The notes beneath the pieces are model-generated. The model did not search any database, was not told where the DNA came from, and saw only the letters and a program-made list of their open reading frames with translations. Below are positions 52,593-61,884 of a stretch of 64,000 bases of DNA, one piece after another (the stretch's first letter is position 1; the number at the start of each line of letters is the position of its first letter). The translations under genes were made by a program, and so were the position numbers. Origin of the DNA: Phyllobacteriaceae bacterium (lineage in GTDB: Bacteria > Pseudomonadota > Alphaproteobacteria > Rhizobiales > Rhizobiaceae); contig JAMLIH010000003.1 in the NCBI GenBank assembly GCA_023954255.1, positions 16,104-80,103 on the forward strand, written 5' to 3'.

Positions 52593-53417
52593 TTAGCGGT
52601 CGTTGAAATCCCATTGCAGCAGCAGTCGTTCGCCGATCAGGCAATCGGTCTTCTCCTCCTGCGCCACCCGCACCACCGGCAATTCGCTTTCCGGCATGGC
52701 ATGGCCTGCAAGTTCGAGCACCAGCTTGCGCCGTACGGCTTCGGGAAACTCTTCCCAGCTTTTCACCGGAAGGGAGAAGGAGGCCGGCCCTCCGATCACG
52801 CAATCGACGTAGTAGCGGTCGAGATAGGGGATCGAATAGCGCCCGTAGAACCCGCCGGTAGTCATCAGCGGCAGCCCGTTGATGATGATGCCGTTTCCGA
52901 CGGCCAGATCCCGGGCCTCCTCCACCGGCACACCCTGATTGTTCGGCCCGTCGCCTGAAACATCGATGACGCGCTTCAACCCCGCAAACCCGTTGTCGTC
53001 GAACAATCGCGTAGCGGTCAGAATGGCCCCGGAAATCGACGTGTAGCGCATGTTGTAGGAGGGTCCCGCCAGCAGAAGATCGGCAAACGCCTGGGCATCT
53101 TCCGGCGACGCGATTTCCCGCCACGGCACAACCACATGCTGGTTGCCGTCGCCAGCCCACTCCATGAAGGTGATCGCCACCCGGCCCGTAAGGCCTGAAA
53201 ACATCGCATCGAGAACCTGCGGATCGGTCAGCGCGGCCGCATAGCCACGGCGCTGGATATCCATTTCCTCCGCTCCCATGGAGCGGGAAACATCCACCGC
53301 CAGCACAAGTTCGACATCCACTTCCCGCTCGGCACTTTGCGCCAGCGCAACAGCAGGAAGAAAAGCCGGAATGGCAAATGCCAGCAGAACGGTCCGCAGT
53401 TGTGTAAAAGGAAACAT
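52593..53417 (-). CDS. Secreted DUF1194 / von Willebrand A domain protein
   Basis: A 274-residue protein with a signal peptide (LLAFAIPAFLPAVALAQS) and a vWA domain of the DUF1194 type: the MIDAS motif DVSRSMG, VITFMEW-like strand (VAITFMEWAGDGNQ), TSISGAI and DVSGDGPNNQG. It should be exported and bind a divalent metal for protein interaction. The gene is monocistronic and convergent with DUF1127. Function unknown. Confidence 0.82.
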   Translation of the reverse strand: MFPFTQLRTVLLAFAIPAFLPAVALAQSAEREVDVELVLAVDVSRSMGAEEMDIQRRGYAAALTDPQVLDAMFSGLTGRVAITFMEWAGDGNQHVVVPWREIASPEDAQAFADLLLAGPSYNMRYTSISGAILTATRLFDDNGFAGLKRVIDVSGDGPNNQGVPVEEARDLAVGNGIIINGLPLMTTGGFYGRYSIPYLDRYYVDCVIGGPASFSLPVKSWEEFPEAVRRKLVLELAGHAMPESELPVVRVAQEEKTDCLIGERLLLQWDFNDR

Positions 53418-53534
53418 GATCGTATTCCGTTGGCGGCAGGGTAACCGCAGACAGAACCGCTAACAACTCCCTTTGTCACCCTCCCCGCAGGCAGCCACCG
53501 GCCCGGCACGGGCAAGACAACAACAGGCACGGCA

Positions 53535-54278
53535 ATGACACCACAATCCGGCACGTTTTATCGCCCCAAGGCCCTTATCTTCGACGTGTTCGGCACAGTC
53601 GTCGACTGGCGCAACGGCGTTGCAGCCGAATGCGCGGCAGCTTTCGAAAAAAAGGGCATCGCAGCCGACCCTCACGAATTCGCCGACCGCTGGCGGGCCC
53701 AGTACCAGCCGGCAATGCAGAAGGTGCGTTCGGGCAATCGCGGCTATGTCTCCCTAGACACGCTGCATCTGGAGAACCTCGCTGCCGTTCTCGCCGAAAC
53801 CGGCCTGGATGCGCATTTCAACCGGAATGAATGCGCAGAACTCAACCACGCCTGGGAGAAACTGCCGCCCTGGCCCGATTCGGTGGCAGGCCTCGCCGCA
53901 ATCAGGAAACATGCCATCATCGCCCCCTGCTCCAATGGGTCGATCGCCCTGATCACCCGGATGGCAAAATTCGGTGGCCTGCCCTGGGATGCCATTCTCG
54001 GTGCCGACATCGCGCAAAACTACAAGCCGGAAGCAGCCGTCTACCAGCGAAACGCTGAAATCCTGGGCCTTTCACCCGGCGAGGTAATGATGGTGGCAGC
54101 CCACAATGACGATCTGGTAGCGGCCAGGAGGGCCGGTCTTTCGACCGCCTTCGTCGCCCGGCCGCAGGAGCATGGCCCCGGCCAGGCAACCGATCTTGAG
54201 GCCACCGGCGACTGGGAGATCGTCGCCGCCGATTTTATCGAGCTTGCCGCAAGAATTGAGCAACTGCCGCAAGGCTGA
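53535..54278 (+). CDS. Haloacid dehalogenase type II (HAD superfamily)
   Basis: A 247-residue HAD hydrolase. Motif I is IFDVFGTVVDWR (Asp nucleophile), motif II PCSNGS, the lysine is in QNYKPEAAVY and motif IV is VAAHNDDL, the pattern of L-2-haloacid dehalogenase-like enzymes. The FGTVVDW and AAHNDD elements distinguish it from phosphatases. It may release halide from 2-haloacids or act on another small acid. Its neighbours give no pathway. Confidence 0.8.
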   Translation: MTPQSGTFYRPKALIFDVFGTVVDWRNGVAAECAAAFEKKGIAADPHEFADRWRAQYQPAMQKVRSGNRGYVSLDTLHLENLAAVLAETGLDAHFNRNECAELNHAWEKLPPWPDSVAGLAAIRKHAIIAPCSNGSIALITRMAKFGGLPWDAILGADIAQNYKPEAAVYQRNAEILGLSPGEVMMVAAHNDDLVAARRAGLSTAFVARPQEHGPGQATDLEATGDWEIVAADFIELAARIEQLPQG

Positions 54279-54497
54279 ACGGCCGTCACCGCTATGTCGC
54301 AACTGCATCCCCCTTATGCCGTTTTCACACTGGTTGTTCGGCGCGGTGAGGACTATATGCGCAGTGTGAGCCGCCCCAATTTACTTGTATTGGGCAAACG
54401 GATGCTGCCAGTCTCGCAAGCGAGGTCGGGTTTCCGGTTGAAGACCTGCCAGGAGAGCAAGGCGACTCTGTGTCTACGCCAACGCATGGAGTTCATG

Positions 54498-54635
54498 ATG
54501 AAAAAGCTGTTTTCCCGGTTCCGGACGGAACACGTAAACATGAACACCGAATTCGCCCGCGCCCGCATGGCCCGTTCCATGCCCGGTGAAACTGCGGCGC
54601 TGATTTCGATGCGCTATGCGGGCATGAGCTTCTAA
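54498..54635 (+). CDS. Small hypothetical protein (45 residues)
   Basis: A short basic protein (MKKLFSRFRTEHVNMNTEFA then RARMARSMPGETAALISMRY). GGAG lies seven bases upstream and a strong terminator follows 22 bp after the stop, so it is very likely expressed. The open frame extends further upstream to 54294, but that part looks like leader. Family not recognised. Confidence 0.6.
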   Translation: MKKLFSRFRTEHVNMNTEFARARMARSMPGETAALISMRYAGMSF

Positions 54636-54656
54636 GGCCACCCCAGCATATTTCCC

Positions 54657-54691
54657 AAAAGCCCGGATGCGGTCTCCGCACCGGGCTTTTT
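54657..54691 (+). terminator. Rho-independent terminator
   Basis: Stem GCCCGG / CCGGGC with inner TGCGG / CCGCA and a three-base loop, then TTTTT; AAAA precedes. It ends the small hypothetical gene. Confidence 0.88.
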
Positions 54692-54833
54692 GTTAATTAT
54701 TCCAAGATATTAACCGTACATCCCGCCGCTTTCCAATTGACAATCCGCCAATTGCGGCCATGTCGCATTTGGGATATGCTGGCACAGCTTTCCCGGACGA
54801 ATTGGTCGCGGTGCCGGGGGTGCGGAGGAACAA

Positions 54834-55841
54834 TTGACCGTCCAGACATCGATTGATCCGGCAGCGGCTAGGCCGGCTGCACACAACCAGAAAACCATCG
54901 TGTTCTTTCTGGTGCCGAATTTCTCCATGATCGCTTTCACCACTGCGATCGAGCCGCTGCGCCTGGCCAACCGCATGCGCGGTGACGAGATGTATGCCTG
55001 GCGCCTGGCCTCCATCGACGGCCTGCCGGTCACCGCTTCGAACGGTGTCGTCGTCAATGTGCAGACCTCGCTGGACGACGAGCGCCATGCGCTTGCAAGC
55101 TCCAGACGGCCCAACATCATGTTCGTGTGTTCGGGCATCCATGTCGAGCAGGCCGAGAACAAGTCGCTGTTTGCCTATCTCAGGGAATGCAAGAATTCCG
55201 GCGTCACGGTCGGCGGCCTGTGCACCGCGGCCCACCTGCTGGCTGCCGCCGGCCTTCTGAACGGCAAGCGCTGCGCCATCCACTGGGAAAACCTTCCGGG
55301 CTTTCAGGAGAAATATCCCACCGCCGAAGTCTATGCCGACCTTTACGAAATGGATGGCAACATCTGGACCTGCGCCGGCGGCACTGCAGCCCTCGACATG
55401 ATGCTGTCGCTGATCGGCCGCGACAATGACGAGGAACTGGTCAACCGCGTCTGCGAACAGGCGCTGACCGACCGCGTGCGCAACCCTCATGACCGCCAGC
55501 GCCTGCCTCTCAGGGCAAGGCTCGGCGTCCAGAACGCCAAGGTGATCTCGATCATCGAGTTCATGGAAGCCAATATTTCCGAGCCGCTCTCTCTGGTCGA
55601 GATTGCCGACTATGTCGGCCTGTCGCGGCGCCAGATCGAACGGCTGTTCCAGAGCCAGATGGGCCGCTCCCCCGCGCGCTATTATCTCGAAGTCCGCCTC
55701 GACCGCGCCCGTCACCTGCTGCGCCAGTCGACCATTCCGGTGGTCGATGTGGCCATTGCCTGCGGCTTTGTTTCCGCATCGCATTTTTCCAAATGCTACC
55801 GTGAGATGTACGGCAAGTCGCCGCTTCAGGAACGCCAGTAA
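54834..55841 (+). CDS. GlxA/GbdR-like AraC-family regulator with DJ-1/PfpI-like domain
   Basis: A 335-residue regulator. The N-terminal 210 residues form a class I amidotransferase-like (DJ-1/PfpI) domain (IVFFLVPNFSMIAFTTAIEP, GVTVGGLCTAAHLLAAAG, IWTCAGGTAALDMML), and the C-terminal part contains the AraC double HTH (SLVEIADYVGLSRRQIERLF and VVDVAIACGFVSASHFSKCY). The start is a TTG at 54834 with ggagg five bases before it. GbdR of Pseudomonas has this architecture and activates glycine betaine/dimethylglycine catabolism, so control of the nearby or distant demethylation genes is plausible. Effector not proven. Confidence 0.85.
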   Translation: MTVQTSIDPAAARPAAHNQKTIVFFLVPNFSMIAFTTAIEPLRLANRMRGDEMYAWRLASIDGLPVTASNGVVVNVQTSLDDERHALASSRRPNIMFVCSGIHVEQAENKSLFAYLRECKNSGVTVGGLCTAAHLLAAAGLLNGKRCAIHWENLPGFQEKYPTAEVYADLYEMDGNIWTCAGGTAALDMMLSLIGRDNDEELVNRVCEQALTDRVRNPHDRQRLPLRARLGVQNAKVISIIEFMEANISEPLSLVEIADYVGLSRRQIERLFQSQMGRSPARYYLEVRLDRARHLLRQSTIPVVDVAIACGFVSASHFSKCYREMYGKSPLQERQ

Positions 55842-55848
55842 AAGGTTC

Positions 55849-56742
55849 TTACTGCGTTGCCGGATCCCGGCTCTGGATCACCAGAAAATTCTGAACCCTT
55901 GCCAGCGCATCGACCCTGAGGTCCCATTCCCCGGCTATCGAAAGCTGGGAGGAACTGCCGCCGTCGAGTGCAATCGCCGAATCGCAATCGAAGAAGCCGC
56001 CCCAGGACGGGCTGCGCAGCAGCCATCCGGCTTCATAGAGGCTGAGCCCCTGCCCCGTCACCAAAAGGATCAGCGACGTCTCTTGATCGAGCCTGCAGAA
56101 GATGGTGCGCCGCTCGGGATCGTTGCCATTGGTGTTCATCGCCCACTTGCCGCCGGGTTCAAGGATCACCGGACGGCTTTGAATGGCTTCGACGGCCTGT
56201 TCGGGCGGCCCGTCCGGCGACAGCGTGATATTCGGCAGTCCGTCGCGGTCGAAAGCAAGAAAGCCGCCACTTAGCGGCCAGGCAGCAGAAAGCCGCTCGC
56301 CATCATCGACCAGCATGCCTACGGGACTGAGCCTGCCCTGCGAAGACGAGGCGAAAAAGCCGCCATTGACCGCCAGCACGGCGTCGAGCCGCCGCACCAC
56401 CGAGCGGGCACGCTCGCCACTTTCCTCTTCCTGCTGAACCACACTGAAACGGAATTTCGCATGGGCGATGCGCAGCGCAACGAGCCGCGTGCCCAGCGCC
56501 GTTGCAACTTCCATGGCCTCAAGCCCCGGCAACAGCTCACGCCAGACGCTTTCCTGCAGGCTGTTGACTGCCTCCGAGGTTCTCGGCGGAATTTGTGTCA
56601 GGCTTTGCGCCGTTGCCGGAACCCCGGAAAGCCAGTTCCAGGCTGCGACAGCACAAAGCACTGCCATCGCCGGGATCAAACGGCGCGTCAGCGGTTCCTC
56701 ATGTGACTGGCGGACGGCCACGACACGATCTCCCGGCTGCAC
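55849..56742 (-). CDS. Phosphodiester glycosidase family protein (NAGPA/DUF2233), membrane-anchored or secreted
   Basis: A protein of up to 297 residues with an N-terminal hydrophobic segment (RRLIPAMAVLCAVAAWNWLS) acting as signal or anchor, and the NAGPA fold marked by LDAVLAVNGGFFASSSQGRL and the C-terminal DCDSAIALDGGSSSQL. Family members uncover mannose-6-phosphate in animals; in bacteria the substrate is probably a cell-wall or exopolysaccharide phosphodiester. The start at 56742 would be a GTG and is uncertain; a more internal start near 56691-56667 is possible. Confidence 0.75.
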   Translation of the reverse strand: MQPGDRVVAVRQSHEEPLTRRLIPAMAVLCAVAAWNWLSGVPATAQSLTQIPPRTSEAVNSLQESVWRELLPGLEAMEVATALGTRLVALRIAHAKFRFSVVQQEEESGERARSVVRRLDAVLAVNGGFFASSSQGRLSPVGMLVDDGERLSAAWPLSGGFLAFDRDGLPNITLSPDGPPEQAVEAIQSRPVILEPGGKWAMNTNGNDPERRTIFCRLDQETSLILLVTGQGLSLYEAGWLLRSPSWGGFFDCDSAIALDGGSSSQLSIAGEWDLRVDALARVQNFLVIQSRDPATQ

Positions 56743-56751
56743 TGCACACCC

Positions 56752-56790
56752 GGGTCATTTCACGTTTCGTCTGAAACGGCGAAGTGACCC
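56752..56790. repeat. Long imperfect inverted repeat upstream of the phosphodiester glycosidase gene
   Basis: The arms GGGTCA-N-TTC and GAA-N-TGACCC, with inner GTTTC / GAAAC around a four-base loop, form a hairpin of about 39 bases. No T-run follows on either strand, so it is not a terminator. It may be an operator or 5-prime leader hairpin; the rest of the 293-bp gap shows only a GGCCGCA/TGCGGCC repeat at 56878-56902. Confidence 0.45.
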
Positions 56791-56980
56791 ACCCCGTTTG
56801 TCGGCTGCGTATTCGGCTCCTTCCGTTCCCTTCCGGACCCGAATCGCATTCTACGCTACGATATTCCCCACTTTTTTGGCCGCAACTTGGCGGTCTGCGG
56901 CCAGAACATATCGACTTTAGTCAGACGGCGGCGCTGCCGCAATCGTGACGAAAGGTCAGATTTGCAGGATTTTCTACAAC

Positions 56981-57003
56981 AAAAAGGCGGCCTGATGGCC
57001 GCC
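56981..57003 (-). terminator. Rho-independent terminator of the third DMGDH-like gene
   Basis: On the minus strand, stem GGCGGCC and GGCCGCC with a four-base loop is followed by TTTTT. It lies 33 bp beyond the flavoprotein stop codon. Confidence 0.85.
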
Positions 57004-57035
57004 CCTGATACTGAAGTGCACCCGGCCTTCGCCCC

Positions 57036-59597
57036 TCAACTCCGTGGTTTGAGGTTTTCCGGATCGTAGAGTGGTTTGTAGCCGATACCTTCGACGCGCA
57101 CGGGATAGTGTTCGCCGAAATACTCCACCAGCAGTTCACGGCCTTCCTGGCAGTATTCATGCGGCAGATAGCCAAGGGCGATGTTCTTGCCGATGGTCGG
57201 CCCGAAGGCGATGGAGGTCGTGTAGGAATACCGGCCGAGCGAATCGACCAGCGTCTCCTTCGTCTGCGGATCGAGGATCGGCAGCGTGCCGACCGGATAG
57301 CGGGCAACACCGCCCGAATCCACATTGTCCGTCATCACCAGCGTGCACAGCATGGCGGGCTGATGATCGCGGGCACGGTATTCCAGATGCTTTGCCTTGC
57401 CTCTGAAATCGGCTTCCTTGACCTTCGGGCGGGCAAGATCGGCCTCGTAGAGATTGTACTCGGTCAGCAGGTCGGCGTTCTGCAGCCTGAGACTCTTCTC
57501 CATGCGGCGGGTATTGGCATAGGTCTCGACGCCGAACGGCATGATATCGAGCGCTCTGAGCGCATCCCAAACGGCCAGCCCGTCCTCGTATTTCATGTGC
57601 AGTTCCCAGCCCTGCTCGCCGACGTATGAGATGCGGAAGGCCGTTACCTTCTTGCCGGCGATCTCGATCTGCCGGATTGCCGCGAACGGAAAGTTCTCCT
57701 GGCTTAGGCCATCGGAATCGGCAACGGCCTTCTGCAGCGTGGTGCGCGCATTCGGCCCCCACACGCCGATGGTAATGTATTTTTCAGAAACATCCTCGAC
57801 GGCAACGTCATAGCCGCGATCCTCGGCCATCCGTTTCATGTAGAGGAAATCGCGGTTGCCGGCATCCGCCCCGTCGACGAAGCGATAGCGGTCTGCCATC
57901 CGGAACACGGTAAAATCGGCCCGCACCATGCCTTCATCGTCGAGGAAATGGGTATAGATGCCCTTGCCGACAGTGTTCTCGCCGCCGACCTTGGCCGCGC
58001 AGAGATACTCCATGAAGGCTTCCTGATCCGGCCCGGTGATGTCGTACATGGCGAAGTGCGACAGGTTCACCATGCCGACATTCCCGCTCATCTCCAGATG
58101 CTCGGCGTTGGACACGCGCCAGAAATGGCGGTTGTCCCATTCGTTTTCACGCACCGGCACCCGGTTGCCGAACTTCTCCAGCAGGTGCTCGTTGGAAGCA
58201 TAGCCATGGGCACGCTCCCAGCCGCCCAGTTCCATGAAATAGCCGCCCAGTTCCTTTTCGCGCTCATGAAAGGGCGAACGGCGCACGCCGCGGCCACCGG
58301 CGAAGGGTTCGCGCGGATGAACGGCGGGATTGTAGATTTTCATCGCCGTTTCGGTGCAGCGTTCGTGGATGAACTGCTCTTGCGTCTGATGCGGATAGAA
58401 GCGGGCATAATCGATCCGGTTATGGTCGATTTCGGTGCGCCCGTCGGTCATCCAGTCGACCAGCAGCTTGGCCATGCCGGGAGCATCCTTGACCCAGATC
58501 GCAACCGCATACCACAGCCCGCGCACCTTCTGGGATTCGCCGATCGACGGCCCGCCATCGGTCGTCACCTGCAGCAGTCCATTGAAGGAGTGGCTTTCAT
58601 TGTAGCCCAGTTCGCCAAGGATCGGCGTCAGCTCCATGGCGCGCTCCAGCGGCGTCAGGATCTGTTCCATGTCGAGGTCGCGCTGGGAAGGCGACAGCCG
58701 TGCCTGGTCCTTTTCCAGAATGTCGCGGGGATGGCAGAGCCGCGGCTCGCTCTCCTCGTAATAACCCCACTCGATCTGGCCGCCTTCCGGCGTCGTCGGA
58801 TCGCCGGTGTCGCGCATGTAGGCCGAATTGCCCTGGTCGCGCATCAGCGGCCAGCCGATGTCCTTGCCGGTACCTGCAAATTCGTTGTACGGGCCGAAAA
58901 AGGTCAGCGGATGGTCAACCGGCATGACCGGCAGGTCCTCGCCCGCCATGGCGGCAATCAGCCGGCCCCACAGCCCGGCACAGACGATGACGTAATCGGC
59001 CTCGATGGTGCCGCGGTGGGTCACGACGCCCTTGATGCGGCCGTTCTCGATCACGAGATCGGTCGCCGGCGTATTGGGGAAGCTTCTGAGCTTTCCGGTT
59101 TGCTCGGCCTGATCGACCAGCTTGCCGGCAACCGTCTGCGAGCGCGGCGTCACGAGGCCGGCATCGGGATCCCACATCGCTCCCTGGATCACGTCTTCTT
59201 CCAGCAGCGGGAACTTCTGCTTGGCTTCGGCAGCACTGATCATCGAGGCTCGGGTACCGAACGCCTTGCCGGAAGCGACCTTGCGCTTCAACTCCGCCAT
59301 GCGCTCGTCGTCGCCCACACGGGCAACCTCCATGCCGCCGACGCGCGCGTAGTGGCCCATCTTCTCGAAGAAATCGATGGAATACAGCGTGGTCCAGCAG
59401 GACAGGAAATCGTGGCTGGTCGTGTAGCAGAAATCCGAAGCGTGCGAGGTCGAGCCGATATCGGTGGGAACCGAGGACTTGTCGATGCCAACGATATCGT
59501 CCCAGCCCCGCTCGATCAGGTGATGGGCGACCGACGCACCGACAATGCCGCCGAGACCGACGATGACCACTTTTGCCTTCTTGGGAAATTCCGCCAT
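57036..59597 (-). CDS. FAD-dependent oxidoreductase with GcvT domain (third DMGDH-like protein)
   Basis: An 853-residue DAO plus GcvT flavoprotein. The FAD motif is VVIVGLGGIVGASVAHHLIE, with the final glycine pattern GxGGxxG. The covalent-FAD segment reads GSTSHASDF instead of GSTWHAAG, so the histidine is kept but the surrounding residues differ. The C-terminal aminomethyltransferase part is intact (RISYVGEQGWELHMKY, ETYANTRRMEKSLRLQNADL). It is monocistronic with its own terminator and lies near the GbdR-like regulator. It likely demethylates a different amine from the two copies at 14.6-19.6 kb; the substrate cannot be named. Confidence 0.82.
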   Translation of the reverse strand: MAEFPKKAKVVIVGLGGIVGASVAHHLIERGWDDIVGIDKSSVPTDIGSTSHASDFCYTTSHDFLSCWTTLYSIDFFEKMGHYARVGGMEVARVGDDERMAELKRKVASGKAFGTRASMISAAEAKQKFPLLEEDVIQGAMWDPDAGLVTPRSQTVAGKLVDQAEQTGKLRSFPNTPATDLVIENGRIKGVVTHRGTIEADYVIVCAGLWGRLIAAMAGEDLPVMPVDHPLTFFGPYNEFAGTGKDIGWPLMRDQGNSAYMRDTGDPTTPEGGQIEWGYYEESEPRLCHPRDILEKDQARLSPSQRDLDMEQILTPLERAMELTPILGELGYNESHSFNGLLQVTTDGGPSIGESQKVRGLWYAVAIWVKDAPGMAKLLVDWMTDGRTEIDHNRIDYARFYPHQTQEQFIHERCTETAMKIYNPAVHPREPFAGGRGVRRSPFHEREKELGGYFMELGGWERAHGYASNEHLLEKFGNRVPVRENEWDNRHFWRVSNAEHLEMSGNVGMVNLSHFAMYDITGPDQEAFMEYLCAAKVGGENTVGKGIYTHFLDDEGMVRADFTVFRMADRYRFVDGADAGNRDFLYMKRMAEDRGYDVAVEDVSEKYITIGVWGPNARTTLQKAVADSDGLSQENFPFAAIRQIEIAGKKVTAFRISYVGEQGWELHMKYEDGLAVWDALRALDIMPFGVETYANTRRMEKSLRLQNADLLTEYNLYEADLARPKVKEADFRGKAKHLEYRARDHQPAMLCTLVMTDNVDSGGVARYPVGTLPILDPQTKETLVDSLGRYSYTTSIAFGPTIGKNIALGYLPHEYCQEGRELLVEYFGEHYPVRVEGIGYKPLYDPENLKPRS

Positions 59598-59752
59598 AAC
59601 ACGCTCCGGCTCGAACTGGGGCGGCACCGGCAACATCCTGAATGGACTGCAAACCGGCCTGCCCGAAAGGGATTGATCCGGTTTATCTTAAATCGGCAGC
59701 CAAGGCGATGTTCTGTCAGCGACGGGGACGTGTCGGCGGCGTACCGGCAGGC

Positions 59753-61003
59753 TCAGTGCGGCAGATGCGCAATGCCGAAACTGATCTTGAAACCGCCCGC
59801 CGCCACTGAAACCCGGTCATGGCCCTCAATCGCCCCAAACACCGGCTCCGTGCCGATCCTGCCGGTTTTCGGATCGGGGATGGTGTTTCGCGGCCGCACA
59901 TTGGCCCAGCGCTCCACCACCGTGGCAGAAGCAAGCGCCGGGCAGAACGAACGGGCATGGTCGAAAAAGCCGGTGTCGGCGGCATCATAGCCGGTGCGCG
60001 CTGCCTCCAGGGCCTCTTCATCCGCATCCCCCGGCAGCCAGTCATCGACACTGGTCGAGCCCACCGCCACGCGATTGGCATTGCCCGACGCATCCACACT
60101 CATCCCCTTTCCGTGCGGCACGACATAGCTGCCGCTGTCATAAAGGATCGGCAGGTTGTCATCATGCGGCAGGTCGAGCAGCACTGCCTGCCCCTTCACG
60201 CCGCGACCGGTGAGCTTCTGGTTGCCGATACGTGCATCGATACCGGAGAGCAGACCATAGGCTTCCCAGCCATTGGCGATCATGATCTGCCCCGCTGAGA
60301 GCACACCGCCATCGGCCAGCGACACGGAAACGGCTGCAGGATCAACCGCCGTTACAGTGGCGCCCTCCACAAGGCTGCCGTTTTCATGTTCCCGGATATA
60401 TCGTGCCAAAGCAGACAGGTAGGCCCGCGGGTTGATCCGCGCCGACAGCGTGTCGTACGCCGCGCCGAAAGGCGCAATCTGCGGCGACAACCAGCCGTCA
60501 CCGCCCAATGTCGGAAAACGCCCTGCCAGTTCCTCCGGCGCAACATGCTCCATGTTGAAGATCTGCTTACCCCTCTCGTCCACCCAGTTTCGGGCCGCGC
60601 CGGAAATCCGCTCTTCAAGGTGATGAAGCATTCTTTCATGGCTGAGCGGCATCAGCCGCCCGCAGCGCCGGTAGCCGCAATCAGCCCCGGTATCGGATTC
60701 AAGTTCCGCGATCGCCTGTTCGAGTGAGCGCAGGCCCTCATACTGCATCTGCTTTTTCTCGTTCCAGCGGTCCGGCATGTGCGGCATCAGCGCGCCGAGA
60801 AACCCGCCGGAAGCGCCTGCGCCAACACGGCGCTTTTCAACCACATGCACGCGCTTGCCCTGCTTCAATGCGTGACGTGCCGACCACAGCCCGAAAATGC
60901 CGCCACCGACAACCAGCAGATCGGCCACCGGGTCGAGATGGCGACCGCTGCGATTTGTGGCCTGAATCCGCGCTTGAATCGGTGTATGAACTTGCTGACT
61001 CAT
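59753..61003 (-). CDS. FAD-dependent oxidoreductase, probable MnmC C-terminal-type (split)
   Basis: A 416-residue DAO-family flavoprotein: LLVVGGGIFGLWSARHALKQ for FAD near residue 27, RRVGAGASGGFLGALMPHMP, and the C-terminal AAGGFKISFGIAHLPH. In E. coli the tRNA-modifying enzyme MnmC fuses a FAD oxidoreductase (removes carboxymethyl from cmnm5U) with a methyltransferase. Here the divergent neighbour, 21 bp from this start, is the methyltransferase (MnmD type), so this gene is likely the oxidase half. The functional assignment comes from that arrangement. Confidence 0.75.
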   Translation of the reverse strand: MSQQVHTPIQARIQATNRSGRHLDPVADLLVVGGGIFGLWSARHALKQGKRVHVVEKRRVGAGASGGFLGALMPHMPDRWNEKKQMQYEGLRSLEQAIAELESDTGADCGYRRCGRLMPLSHERMLHHLEERISGAARNWVDERGKQIFNMEHVAPEELAGRFPTLGGDGWLSPQIAPFGAAYDTLSARINPRAYLSALARYIREHENGSLVEGATVTAVDPAAVSVSLADGGVLSAGQIMIANGWEAYGLLSGIDARIGNQKLTGRGVKGQAVLLDLPHDDNLPILYDSGSYVVPHGKGMSVDASGNANRVAVGSTSVDDWLPGDADEEALEAARTGYDAADTGFFDHARSFCPALASATVVERWANVRPRNTIPDPKTGRIGTEPVFGAIEGHDRVSVAAGGFKISFGIAHLPH

Positions 61004-61024
61004 CCCGCGAGTGAATAGGCGCAA

Positions 61025-61753
61025 ATGATTCAAAACAAAAGCAAAACGCAAGGCACCGAAAGCGGGCAAGCGCAGATCGAATGGCTGGAGGGTGCCGTTC
61101 CCTGCTCCGCTCGTTTCGATGACCCCTATTATTCGCGCCAGGACGGACTGGCCGAAACCCGGCATGTCTTCCTTGCCGGCAACCGGCTTGCCGAACGCTT
61201 TGCAGACGCCGGACGGTTTACGGTTGCAGAACTCGGCTTCGGCACCGGGCTCAACTTTCTCGCAACGGCGATGTTGTGGAACGAGACCGCCTCACCGGGG
61301 GCGATGCTTGACTTCCTCTCCTTCGAGCAGTTTCCCATGGCAGCAACCGACATGGCTGCCGCCCTCACCGTCTGGCCGGAACTGGCGGCACTTGCAAAGC
61401 CGTTATGCGACGCATGGGACAATCGCGGCGACGGGATGGAGGCCTTCCAACTGACGATGGCGAGCACCCGCCTGACCGTCTTCCTCGGCGATGCCAATAT
61501 CCGCCTGCCGCAGGCGCGCCTTGTGGCCGATGCCTGGTTTCTCGACGGCTTCTCACCGGCCAGGAACCCAGAACTGTGGAACGAGGCCCTGTTGGGCGAG
61601 GTGTTCCGCCACACCTTGCCCGGTGGCACACTTGCCACCTATTCGGCTGCCGGCTGGGTTCGCCGCAATCTGGAAACGGCCGGGTTCCGGACCACCCGCC
61701 AGCCCGGCCATGCGGGCAAGCGGCAGATGACCGTGGCTGTCCGTCGGAGTTAG
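61025..61753 (+). CDS. mnmD: tRNA (5-methylaminomethyl-2-thiouridine) methyltransferase MnmD-type
   Basis: A 242-residue SAM-dependent methyltransferase equal to the N-terminal half of MnmC. Motif I is VAELGFGTGLNFLATAM and the DUF752 signature occurs in ADAWFLDGFSPARNPELWNE, with the basic C-terminus QPGHAGKRQMTVAVRRS. It methylates nm5U34 to mnm5U34 in tRNA. The oxidase domain is separate and divergent. No other gene follows in the same unit. Confidence 0.85.
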   Translation: MIQNKSKTQGTESGQAQIEWLEGAVPCSARFDDPYYSRQDGLAETRHVFLAGNRLAERFADAGRFTVAELGFGTGLNFLATAMLWNETASPGAMLDFLSFEQFPMAATDMAAALTVWPELAALAKPLCDAWDNRGDGMEAFQLTMASTRLTVFLGDANIRLPQARLVADAWFLDGFSPARNPELWNEALLGEVFRHTLPGGTLATYSAAGWVRRNLETAGFRTTRQPGHAGKRQMTVAVRRS

Positions 61754-61884
61754 ATTTCTTTCACTCGGGTCTGCTGCACGGTGGAAAGCCTGAAGGTCCG
61801 ATGGCCCAGGGTCATGAATGTGTGATAAAGGGTGCATAAGGACGGCGGCACACGCGTTGCGATAGGCGCGACTGGGGGACAACC

